64,000 nucleotides of DNA from Takakia lepidozioides (taxonomy: Eukaryota > Streptophyta > Takakiopsida > Takakiales > Takakiaceae). Both the position numbers and the translations under genes were made by a program. Under the pieces are notes generated by a model. That model was given only the letters and a program-made list of their open reading frames with translations, searched no databases and was not told the origin of the DNA. Shown here piece by piece: positions 22,501 to 34,000 of this stretch. The stretch lies in assembly GCA_030704615.1 (NCBI GenBank), contig CM060732.1:25482001-25546000 (forward strand), in the 5' to 3' direction. Position 1 is the stretch's first letter; each line of letters opens with the position of its first letter.

Positions 22501-23052
22501 TTGTTACATGCGATACCAGGACTTGTTGCAAACGTCAAACTGGAGAGCTCCAGGGGCATCGTGGGGAGCCCTTGTTTCCAGCGGAGGAGAAAGAGAAGGA
22601 AGTCATTATACTTCACGAGTTCTAGAAACAGGAATAGAGCTAGATATAGAATGAGGATGGAAATAGTGGAGGAAGAGGAAAAGGAGGAAGAAGAGGGAAT
22701 ACAGGAAAGTGTGGCGATGGAGGAGCAGGAATCTGGAGAAGAACAACAACCCAACATAGTTCCAGGAACAGGCGAGGAGGACACTGCGTCTGAGGGAGAG
22801 ACAGACGACATGGAGGAAGATGTTGACACTGGCCTCACGAAGACTCTGACCACGGGAAAGAGGAAGGGGGAGAGGCTCACCTACATAGTCGGCGAAGAGA
22901 GCAACCCGAAGCGGAAAGGGTCCCCGGCAACTGGGGAGTCTTCTCGAGTACCTACGAAAAAGGTAAAATCTACAGGACCCACATTTGTGAAGAATTCGGC
23001 TTTCAATGGCAGGTATTTGAGAAAGAAAGAACCATTCAGTGGCAGCTCAATA
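22501..23052 (+). CDS. Acidic, basic-patch protein: probable first coding exon of the ParB/MTase gene
   Basis: Frame 22501-23076, first ATG in frame at 22651. Basic start (RRRKRRKS), long acidic tract (VEEEEKEEEEG), a second acidic tract (EDTASEGETDDMEEDVD), then nuclear-signal-like KRKGERL, NPKRKGSP and TKKVKS, then GPTFVKNSAFNGRYLRKKEPF. The open frame runs into the first satellite hairpin, where a GT at 23053 could be a donor in phase 0. The next + exon at 31062 also begins in phase 0 after an AG. If spliced so, the acidic part would be the N-terminus of the methyltransferase protein and the satellite would be intronic. It could also be an independent accessory gene. Confidence 0.5.
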
Positions 23053-24295
23053 GTGTGCGTGCCGCACACTGTTTGAGCTGCACAAGTCACTGTTTAAGGG
23101 TGCAAAATTCTTCCTTCAACGACACCTTTCTGAGGATGAAATGAACCCCGCACTTCAACTCAAACAGTGTGCGGCAACGCACACTGTTTGAGCAAGTCTT
23201 CTCAATGTTTTTAGGGTGCAAAATTTGGCCTTGGAGTCAGTTATCTGCGGGTGAAATGAACCCTTCACTGCCAGCCCAAACAGTGTGCGGCAACGCACAA
23301 TGTTTGAGCTGAACATTTCAATGTTTTAGGGTGCGAAATTTGGACTTCAGGGGCACCTTTCTGAGGATGGAATGAACCCTGCACTGCCAGCTCAAACAGT
23401 GTGCGGCAACGCACACTGTTTGAGCTGAACATTTCAATGTTTTAGGGTGCAAAATTTGGACTGCAGGGGCACCTATGTAAGGATGAAATGAACCTTTCAC
23501 TGTCAGCCCAAACAGTGTGCGGCAACGCACACTGTTTTGAGCTGAACATTTCAATGTTTTAGGGTGCAAAATTTGGTCTTGCTGTCTGTTATCTGAGGGT
23601 GAAATGAACCCTTCACTGCCAGCTCAGACAGTGGTGCGGCAACGCACACTGTTTGAGCTGAACATTTCAATGTTTTAGGGTGCAAAATTTGGACTGCAGG
23701 GGCACCTATGTAAGGATGAAATGAACCTTTCACTGTCAGCCCAAACAGTGTGCGGCAACGCACACTGTTTGAGCTGAACATTTCAATGTTTTAGGGTGCA
23801 AAATTTGGTCTTGCTGTCTGTTATCTGAGGGTGAAATGAACCCTTCACTGCCAGCTCAGACAGTGTGCGGCAACGCACACTGTTTGAGCTGAACATTTCA
23901 ATGTTTTAGGGTGCAAAATTTGGTCTTGCTGTCTGTTATCTTAGGGTGAAATGAACCCTTCACTGCCAGCTCAGACAGTGTGCGGCAACACACACTGTTT
24001 GAGCTGAACATTTCAATGTTTCAGGGTGCAAAATTTGGACTTCAGGGGCACCTATAATAGGATGAAATGAACCCTTCACTGTCACCCCAAGCAGTGTGCG
24101 GCAACGCACACTGTTTGAGCTGAACATTTCAATGTTTCTGGGTGCAAAATTTGGACTTCAGGGTGACCTGTTTGAGGATGAAATGAACCCTTCACTGTCA
24201 GCCCAAACAGTGTGCGGCAACGCACACTGTTTGAGCTGAACATGTCAATGTTTTAGGGTGCAAAATTTGGTCTTGCTGTCTGTTATCTGAGGGTG
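23053..24295. repeat. Hairpin satellite, block 1 (~11 units of ~116 bp)
   Basis: Each unit contains an inverted repeat with 12-nt arms AAACAGTGTGCG and CGCACACTGTTT around the tetraloop GCAA. It is followed by GAACATTTCAATGTTT, GGGTGCAAAATTTGG, a variable stretch, and GAAATGAACCCTTCACTG. Variants alternate irregularly. The block begins directly at the end of the acidic exon. Confidence 0.95.
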
Positions 24296-26445
24296 ATGTA
24301 GTGTGAATGAAGGGGAGTAACATTGAAAATTTTGTTGGGAATCAAATTACGGCATTGGTGAAGAAGGGAGTGCCTGGTACTAATGTCAGGAGGGAATTAC
24401 CCAGGCCTACAGGTAATTCCATGGGAACACTATGCTCTTGCTCTGCCAGGACAAAATATGGCTAAGTCATAACATGCGCATTTTCATCCTTGGAATGAAT
24501 GATTTTCGTCGCGTATGTTTAACCTAGAAACTCGAGCTGAGGAAAACGAGGAGGAAGACGACGGGCAACTCTTCACAGCTGCTGCCGTAGTGTTGTCAGG
24601 CAGGCTGGCTTGGGAACTTACACCTGCACCATGTGAATCGGCTTGCCTTAAAGCGCGACGTTAAGGGATCTGCTTGGCATTTTGTGCAAAGAGAAGCGGT
24701 GCCTCTTTCTGCGTGGTGATAATCAATTTTGAAAGCTGAGCAGGTGCTAAGAGCGGTGCACTACCGCTGCCGCCATTGTCTTGAAGAGTACAGTTATGAG
24801 GAGATGGAGCGCAACAACAGCTGTTGGGGAATGAGAAGTGCAGCTGGTGTGGATGCGACTCAGGTCATCTGTAATTAAAACTTGTAGTAGCCTTCTGTCT
24901 TAGAGCTGTAGGAGCACATCAATCCTTAGGGCAGAAGTACACATGTAGAGGGATAGGGTAGAGGTTGGCAAGCACAAGGATGTTGCCAGCTGATGAAGCA
25001 AGCCGTCATGACATGATGAGAACTGGAATCAAGATGAGGAGAAGCGTTGAATATGGCTGATGACAGCGATGGTGAGGTGCCAGCTTGGCAGGCAGAACCA
25101 CCGCTTCACACGAGTATAAGACAGATAAGTTCTAAGAGTGTTGGCTTCTCTTTTTGGCACTTAGGAATGACTTTGTGAAGTTTTTGGAACTGTCTCTTGT
25201 ATCTGCTGAAGGGGACAGAAATGTGAGGAGTAGAAAAGCCCTTTGAAAATGGAATGAAGACACTGGAATTCAAACCAGGATAGGGTGGAGATGGATGCAC
25301 CTGTTGTTACACTGTCATTAGGAAAAAGAGAGAGGGGACAAGGATAGCTCACATCAGGGTCAGAATGGTTGCTATTGTTGTGTTCCTTTTCTTTATTTTC
25401 AGTGTCTTCAGCCAGCATAAGCAAAACAGCCCTGGATGTTAAAACAGTGGAGCCAGTGTAGAACTAGCTTTGTGGATAAAGGAGAACAGGGATGGTCAGA
25501 CAGAAACGGATTTGAAGAACTGAGAGGGATGACGTGGATGGGGAAGAAAAGTCAATACTGTCTTGGGGTTTGGATCTGATTTATAGAAGTGTTCTCAACA
25601 TGTGAATGACTGAGGTTTGCATTTGAGGAGAAAAAGAGAGCTGTCAGGGTGTGTGATTTGAGATCTGTAGAAGGGTTGTGAAGCACCTTGGCCAAATAGG
25701 ATCCACTTGGGGAAAGATAGTGCAAGGACCAGTCACTGGAGAGAGAGAAAAAGAGAAAGACCGACAGAGGGGCAGATCATGTCTTGTAACCAAGGTTGAC
25801 TTCAATGATGGATGCACTGGATGCCTGGCTGGATGTGCATTTGCATTGCATCATAGCCATGCTGTTGTAAAAAAAGTGAGGAATCCACACACCAAGGAAA
25901 AGGAGTGTGAGAGAAAGAAAAAGTGAAAAGGGAGAAAGGGTTGATGAGGGATGGACAAATGGAGAGGCAAGGTCAAGAAGACATGAACCCTGAATGATCA
26001 AACTAGTGGACCTGCAGTTCATGGCAGATCTGAGCTGTCCACCCACCTAGACCGTGATCTCATTACAAAAAGGGGCTTCCGACGTGTTGCAGACCAAGGG
26101 AACTGCCCACAAGGGCAGTGTTTATCACTGACATAGGGCTGATTGCATCACTTAATACATCGTGGCAGCATAGTTGGTGCTGTACCTGCAGGTAGAGGAT
26201 GTTGTGTAAAAGGTAGAACCAAGAGTGAACAACAATTTGACTCCCCATCCATGTCTTCTCTTCCGCTGCGGCGTGGATGAGGATTGCTTGAACTCTGATC
26301 ACGAAGGAGCTGAGGGAAACCCACAGCCAAGTGACGACAGTAGGACAGAAAAGAAGAACCTTCTTTCTTTTGCTCCGCTTAGAATGGAAGGAAGCACAAT
26401 TAGAGTTATACAGAAGGGGATTCACGCCCCTTCTTTTCACACTAC
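24296..26445. other. Unique spacer between satellite blocks
   Basis: About 2.15 kb of sequence without satellite. Frames are short and without recognisable domains. It may be an insertion into a once continuous array: satellite sequence stops at 24295 within the motif GAGGGTGA and resumes near 26446 at GTGAAATGAACCC. Confidence 0.5.
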
Positions 26446-29400
26446 AGTGAAATGAACCCTTCACTGCCAGCTCAGACAGTGTGCAACAACGCACACTGTT
26501 TGAGCTGAACATTTCAATGTTTCAGGGTGCAAAATTTGGACTTCAGAGGCACCTATAATAGGATGAAATGAACCCTTCACTGTCAGCCCAAATAGTGTGC
26601 GGCAACGCACACTGTTTGAGCTGAACATTTCAATGTTTCAGGGTGCAAAATTTGGACTTCAGGGGCACCTATGTGAGGATGAAATGAACCCTTCACTGTC
26701 AGCCAAAACAGTGTGCGGCAACGCACACTGTTTGAGCTGAACATTTCAATGTTTTAGGGTGCAAAATTTGGTCTTGCTGTCTGTTATCTGAGGTTGAAAT
26801 GAACCCTTCACAACCAGCTCACACAGTGTGCGGCAACGCACACTGTTTGAGCAGATCTTTTCAATGTTTTAGGGTGCAAAATTTGGTCTTGCTGTCTGTT
26901 ATCTGGGGGTGAAATGAACCCTTCACTGCCAGCTCAGACAGTGTGCGGCAACGCACACTGTTTGAGCTGAACATTTCAATGTTTCTGGGTGCAAAATTTG
27001 GACTTCAGGGTGACCTGTTTGAGGATGAAATGAACCCTTCGCTGTCAGCCCAAACAGTGTGCGGCAACGCACACTGTTTGAGCTGAACATTTCAATGTTT
27101 TAGGGTGCAAAATTTGGTCTTGCTGTCTGTTATCTGAGGTTGAAATGAACCCTTCACAACCAGCTCACACAGTGTGCGGCAACGCACACTGTTTGAGCAG
27201 ATCTTTTCAATGTTTTAGGGTGCAAAATTTGGTCTTGCTGTCTGTTATCTGGGGTGAAATGAACCCTTCACTGCCAGCTCAGACAGTGTGCGGCAACGCA
27301 CACTGTTTGAGCTGAACATTTCAATGTTTCTGGGTGCAAAATTTGGACTTCAGGGTGACCTGTTTGAGGATGAAATGAACCCTTCACTGTCAGCCCAAAC
27401 AGTGTGCGGCAACGCACACTGTTTGAGCTGAACATTTCAATGTTTTAGGGTGCAAAATTTGGTCTTGCTGTCTGTTATCTGAGGTTGAAATGAACCCTTC
27501 AAAACCAGCTCACACAGTGTGCGGCAACGCACACTGTTTGAGCAGATCTTTTCAATGTTTTAGGGTGCAAAATTTGGTCTTGCTGTCTGTTATCTGGGGG
27601 TGAAATGAACCCTTCACTGCCAGCTCAGACAGTGTGCGGCAACACACACTATTTGAGCTGAACATTTCAATGTTTCTGGGTGCAAAATTTGGACTTCAGG
27701 GTGACCTGTTTGAGGATGAAATAACCCTTCACTGTCAGCCCAAACAGTGTGCGGCAACGCACACTGTTTGAGCTGAACATTTCAATGTTTCTGGGTGCAA
27801 AATTTGGACTTCAGGGGCACCTATGTGAGGATGAAATGAACCCTTCACTGTCAGCCAAAACAGTGTGCGGCAACGCACACTGTTTTAGATGAACATTTCA
27901 ATGTTTTAGGGTGCAAAATTTGGTCTTGCTGTCTGTTATTTGAGGTTGAAATGAACCCTTCACAACCAGCTCACACAGTGTGCGACAACGCACACTGTTT
28001 GAGCAGATCTTTTCAATGTTTTAGGGTGCAAAATTTGGTCTTGCTGTCTGTTATCTGGGGGTGAAATGAACCCTTCACTGCCAGCTCAGACAGTGTGCGG
28101 CAACGCACACTGTTTGAGCTGAACATTTCAATGTTTCTGGGTGCAAAATTTGGACTTCAGGGTGACCTGTTTGAGGATGAAATGAACCCTTCACTGTCAG
28201 CCCAAACAGTGTGCGGCAACGCACACTGTTTGAGCTGAACATTTCAATGTTTTAGGGTGCAAAATTTGGTCTTGCTGTCTGTTATCTGAGGTTGAAATGA
28301 ACCCTTCACAACCAGCTCACACAGTGTGCGGCAACGCACACTGTTTGAGCAGATCTTTTCAATGTTTTAGGGTGCAAAATTTGGTCTTGCTGTCTGTTAT
28401 CTGGGGTGAAATGAACCCTTCACTGCCAGCTCAGACAGTGTGCGGCAACGCACACTGTTTGAGCTGAACATTTCAATGTTTCTGGGTGCAAAATTTGGAC
28501 TTCAGGGTGACCTGTTTGAGGATGAAATGAACCCTTCACTGTCAGCCCAAACAGTGTGCGGCAACGCACACTGTTTGAGCTGAACATTTCAATGTTTTAG
28601 GGTGCAAAATTTGGTCTTGCTGTCTGTTATCTGAGGTTGAAATGAACCCTTCAAAACCAGCTCACACAGTGTGCGGCAACGCACACTGTTTGAGCAGATC
28701 TTTTCAATGTTTTAGGGTGCAAAATTTGGTCTTGCTGTCTGTTATCTGGGGGTGAAATGAACCCTTCACTGCCAGCTCAGACAGTGTGCGGCAACACACA
28801 CTATTTGAGCTGAACATTTCAATGTTTCTGGGTGCAAAATTTGGACTTCAGGGTGACCTGTTTGAGGATGAAATAAACCCTTCACTGTCAGCCCAAACAG
28901 TGTGCGGCAACGCACACTGTTTGAGCTGAACATTTCAATGTTTCTGGGTGCAAAATTTGGACTTCAGGGGCACCTATGTGAGGATGAAATGAACCCTTCA
29001 CTGTCAGCCAAAACAGTGTGCGGCAACGCACACTGTTTTAGATGAACATTTCAATGTTTTAGGGTGCAAAATTTGGTCTTGCTGTCTGTTATTGAGGTTG
29101 AAATGAACCCTTCACAACCAGCTCACACAGTGTGCGGCAACGCACACTGTTTGAGCAGATCTTTTCAATGTTTTAGGGTGCAAAATTTGGTCTTGCTGTC
29201 TGTTATCTGGGGGTGAAATGAACCCTTCACTGCCAGCTCAGACAGTGTGCGGCAACGCACACTGTTTGAGCTGAACATTTCAATGTTTCTGGGTGCAAAA
29301 TTTGGACTTCAGGGTGACCTGTTTGAGGATGAAATGAACCCTTCACTGTCAGCCCAAACAGTGTGCGGCAACGCACACTGTTTGAGCTGAACATTTCAAT

Positions 29401-30905
29401 GTTTTAGGGTGCAAAATTTGGTCTTGCTGTCTGTTATCTGAGGTTGAAATGAACCCTTCACAACCAGCTCACACAGTGTGCGGCAACGCACACTGTTTGA
29501 GCAGATCTTTTCAATGTTTTAGGGTGCAAAATTTGGTCTTGCTGTCTGTTATCTGGGGTGAAATGAACCCTTCACTGCCAGCTCAGACAGTGTGCGGCAA
29601 CGCACACTGTTTGAGCTGAACATTTCAATGTTTCTGGGTGCAAAATTTGGACTTCAGGGTGACCTGTTTGAGGATGAAATGAACCCTTCACTGTCAGCCC
29701 AAACAGTGTGCGGCAACGCACACTGTTTGAGCTGAACATTTCAATGTTTTAGGGTGCAAAATTTGGTCTTGCTGTCTGTTATCTGAGGTGGAAATGAACC
29801 CTTCAAACCAGCTCACACAGTGTGCGGCAACGCACACTGTTTGAGCAGATCTTTTCAATGTTTTAGGGTTCAAAATTTGGTCTTGCTGTCTGTTATCTGG
29901 GGGTGAAATGAACCCTTCACTGCCAGCTCAGACAGTGTGCGGCAACACACACTATTTGAGCTGAACATTTCAATGTTTCTGGGTGCAAATTTGGACTTCA
30001 GGGTGACCTGTTTGAGGATGAAATAAACCCTTCACTGTCAGCCCAAACAGTGTGCGGCAACGCACACTGTTTGAGCTGAACATTTCAATGTTTCTGGGTG
30101 CAAAATTTGGACTTCAGGGGCACCTATGTGAGGATGAAATGAACCCTTCACTGTCAGCCAAAACAGTGTGCGGCAACGCACACTGTTTTAGATGAACATT
30201 TCAATGTTTTAGGGTGCAAAATTTGGTCTTGCTGTCTGTTATTTGAGGTTGAAATGAACCCTTCACAACCAGCTCACACAGTGTGCGGCAACGCACACTG
30301 TTTGAGCAGATCTTTTCAATGTTTTAGGGTGCAAAATTTGGTCTTGCTGTCTGTTATCTGGGGGTGAAATGAACCCTTCACTGCCAGCTCAGAAAGTGTG
30401 CAGCAACGCACACTGTTTGAGCTGAACATTTCAATGTTTCTGGGTGCAAAATTTGGACTTCAGGGGCACCTGTTTGAGGATGAAATGAACCCTTCACTGT
30501 CAGCCCAAACAGTGTGCGGCAACGCACACTGTTTGAGATGAACATTTCAATGTTTCTAGGTGCAAAATTTGGACTTCAGGGGCACCTATGTGAGGATGAA
30601 ATGAACCCTTCACTGTCAGCTCAAACAGTGTGCGGCAACGCACACTGTTTGAGCTGAACATTTCAATGTTTTAGGGTGCAAAATTTGGTCTTCAGTGTAA
30701 CATTTCTGGGGATAAAATGAACCCTTCACTGTCAGCTCAAACAGTCTGCGGAACCGCACACTATTTAGGCAGAACATATCAATATTGAAGGGCGCAACCT
30801 TCGGCCCTCATGGGCACATATCTGATGATGAAATGAATCCTTTACTGCCAGCTCAAACAGTGTGCGGCAACGCACACTGTTTGAGCAGAACTTTTCAATG
30901 TTCTT
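26446..30905. repeat. Hairpin satellite, block 2 (~39 units) with a 1,152-bp higher-order repeat
   Basis: Same ~115-bp unit as block 1. Rare variants recur at fixed distance: AACACACACTATTTGAG at 27641, 28793 and 29944 (steps 1152, 1151), and TGTTTTAGATGAAC at 27881, 29034 and 30184 (steps 1153, 1150). From about 26540 to 30480 the array is therefore ~3.4 copies of a 10-unit higher-order repeat. Inside each copy three unit types (CAGGGTGACCTG; CTGAGGTTGAAATG; GAGCAGATCTTTTC) cycle three times (~345 bp per cycle), plus one extra unit. The outermost units (30700-30905) are more diverged. Confidence 0.93.
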
Positions 30906-31061
30906 TCCCTGTGAAAATCGGGAACATAGGGCAGGTCCGTGAGGATCAATGAACACTCACCTGGCAGCTCAAAGAACACTTACCTGTTTGATCCCACTTT
31001 TTCATGCATCAGTCGACGTTTCATTCTTCTCTTATAAGAATTTGAGTGAACAACCTTGCAG

Positions 31062-34000
31062 GAGAAAATGCAAAGTGTGGCGGATGAGGTCCCTCAGGGT
31101 CAGGGGAAGGAGACCATAGTTGATGTTGACGATGAGTTTTATGAAAGCAAAGCCGCTGAGATGCTGGGGGGTCAAAAGGTGAACTCTCAGCTTGTGGTTC
31201 AAAGTATGCTTGCTCCTGGTGGGAGGTTGAAGATTCCCCTGTGTAGGTTGGTTTCCATGCCCGTCGTTCGTCCACCCCTTGTCAAAGACATTCTCAAGCT
31301 GGAGGCCGAGTTTGTTCATGGGTATTTGGATGGATCCACAGTCTTTTACGTTTCTACTAGGGATTCTAGAGGTAACGAGCTCCTTGTGGATGAGTCAATC
31401 GTCGACTCCTGGGACCCCATTTGGAGACGGGTGAACGAATCCTTCGAACTTCTTCTCTCCAGGAAACCTTCCACCCAGGTATTCTCGGGGAAGATGTTTC
31501 ACGTTTGGGATGGCAACCACCGGTTGCTTGCATGGATGGCTGTCATTGGGAGGCTGCACTCACAGGAGGAAGAGTGGCATTACTCTGTTCGATCGATGGT
31601 GCTTGATTGTGACGACAACATGATGGGTCTTCTGACGGCAATGAATGATGTGAACAGGTTGGTTTCTCATTGTACATGTTGCACTTCTGGTTCCGTTCTT
31701 CCTTGATTCAAGTCCTTGAATTACATTCTGAAATTCAGATATCATTCTGCAGAGGGACGGAGACATCGCATGTCAAAACGAGTCTGGTTCACACACTGTA
31801 TAGGATACAAAGGATCGGGCAGATGCCCTTGACCAACTTCAAGACCATCCTTTTGGCAGAGATGTATAAGAAATGCGAAAGCTCCAAGACTTCGGAAACA
31901 TGGTACTCGTTGACCCGTGAGGCTTTCATGGAGTACATGTACACGGTGAGATACATCTTCCTTCATCTGGCCTTTCCATATTCCTGCTTCCACATGTTTG
32001 TTTCTGTCTGTCTCCCTTGACCTTGGATTGATGCAACTCTCTTGCATTCCCTTGCAGCAAGACATTGCAGATGCAGGGGAGCGTGGCAAACTGGAATACT
32101 ATAGCTCTACCCCTGAGGAGAGAAGGACAGCAAAGGGGGTTGAAAGTCACATCCAGAAGGAGATGAACGCTACAAGAAGGACAATAATGAGTGCTTTTGT
32201 GAAGCAGTTGAGAATGGCCGACCCATCATTCGGGCCGCAGTTTCTCCTGGAGATAAAAAACCATTATAACAAGCCAGGCAAGCCGGAGATGGCCCAGGAG
32301 AAGTTGCACAGGTTGTCTACCGCCGTCGTGTCTTCTGAACAGAAGGTGAAGTGGCTACAGATATGGAACTCCGATCCCACAGTTAGGGATACCCACATGT
32401 TCCCAAGGCCAGAGAAAGAGAAGAAGACCCAGCGTGTCGTTCCTGTCAGTGACAATGTGCTGGACACTTGGCTTCACAAGGCCACTTACTGGAGCCAGGT
32501 GTGATGTCCTCTCGTATCTCACTTTCTTTTCTCTTTTCCTGTCCTTCTCTTCCCATTGCCTCTTACATTCGCTGTGACTGTTTTTGGGTTCATTCTTCCA
32601 TTTCAATTGTTTTGCAGTTGGAAGAAAGGGCCCGATCGGTTCTGCATACTCAGCTGGCTGACTATGGCATCACTATGACAGCTCCGAAGGTCTCCTTCGA
32701 AGCTTACATGAGGAAATGGAGAGCCACAATGTGGCACTCTGGTTTCTTTAGAGAGTTCAGCAAGGAGGGTGGCATCAGTCGAACAAATGAGCTTGACCAG
32801 CAGGAAAAAGGAGAGGAAGCCTGGAAACGATGCCTTTACAGGTGCACACCCTTGCACTCTTTACTTGTGTTGTGGTTGCAATGTGTTGTGTGGCATACTG
32901 TTTAAGGGGGTCTTCCTGGTGTGTTGAAAAAGCTGGGACACAATATGTGCACTGGAAAATGAGGCTGTGTCTGTTCCTGCAGGTACATTAGGTTTATTCT
33001 CTTGGAAGAGAATTGCTTGGACAACATCCAGATTTCGTGGACCTTTGGCTTGTCCCTGCTGGCAACCAGACCATGTTCACTGCTGGGATCTTGCATGACT
33101 AGGGCCCAGACCATCTTTCTTCTTGTGGTTGGTATTTGGATTGCCCTCCTTCAGAGACCCCAGCTGTAGAGTTGTCTTTGAGGAGAGAGAATGACCGTAT
33201 TGCAGCCACTGCCGCAGCAGCGGACCTCGACATTCATGAGCGTAATCTGAGGACTCTTGCAGAGAAGGAGCCTCCCGCTCAGGATACCCCGGGTAGAGGA
33301 AGAAAGGCAAAGGGAAAAGATGTTGCTGGTGTTGTGGGGAAGGGAAGGGGTAGAGGGAAGGTGGCACAAGGGCAGGGAAGTGTTGCAGCTATTGGCCCTG
33401 TGGAGCATGTCCAGCAGACTCCACCGCATGGTAGGGGATCCGGGAGAAAAAACAAGGGGGTGGTTGATCCCAAGGACCCGTACCATGCAGTGGAACATCC
33501 CACGAGGGTCATTCGTCCAACCAGGTTGGAGATTGCCAACGTCGGGTTCCTTGCCATGATGGAGTCGAAGAAATCTGATTACAAGGGCGAGCCATCACCA
33601 GTGTGGGAGAGGATTGTCGAGTTCCTCAGCACGGTGCGTGTTCTCTTTGGGTTCTGTGGCTTCTGCTCTCTTTGTCTGCTGTGGGCATGGATCGTTTATA
33701 AACTTGTCAGAATTCCATTGTATTTTTGTTTGCAGGCTAAAATGACCAAATCGTGGGTGAACGGGAAGGAGAAGCCATATGCAGCGGAACTCATCATCTT
33801 GGACATCCCTGATGGGTTGGCAGTCCCGGATATCCCTCCATCGGGTGCTTGTCCGGGTTGGAATGCATTTGATGAGCGCTACTGGCGGTGGGTTTTTTCC
33901 TTTTGCAACTTCTTCCTTTCCGATGCAGGTGTTTTGGTTCTCATCCAGTCCATCGATGTTCGGTGTCGCCGTGCCCTTGCCAGCTATTTGAAAGCCTCGG

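Noticed and set aside
23318-23781. Minus-strand frames of 76-83 residues across the satellite
   Set aside because: They are translations of repeat units with no start context or conservation apart from the DNA repeat itself.
23053-30905. CRISPR-like array
   Set aside because: Units are ~115 bp with no unique spacers between short repeats, the flanking genes are spliced and eukaryotic, and no cas genes exist. It is a satellite.
31056-31061. TTG start for the ParB/MTase frame
   Set aside because: Overlaps a good splice acceptor (CCTTGCAG); the first ATG is at 31068, and an exon beginning at 31062 is more likely in a eukaryote.
33888-33928. 41-nt GT-AG intron in the MTase gene
   Set aside because: Too short for a plant-type intron and splicing would break the frame, whereas reading through keeps a sensible segment (WVFSFCNFFLSDAGVLVLIQ) typical of MTases.
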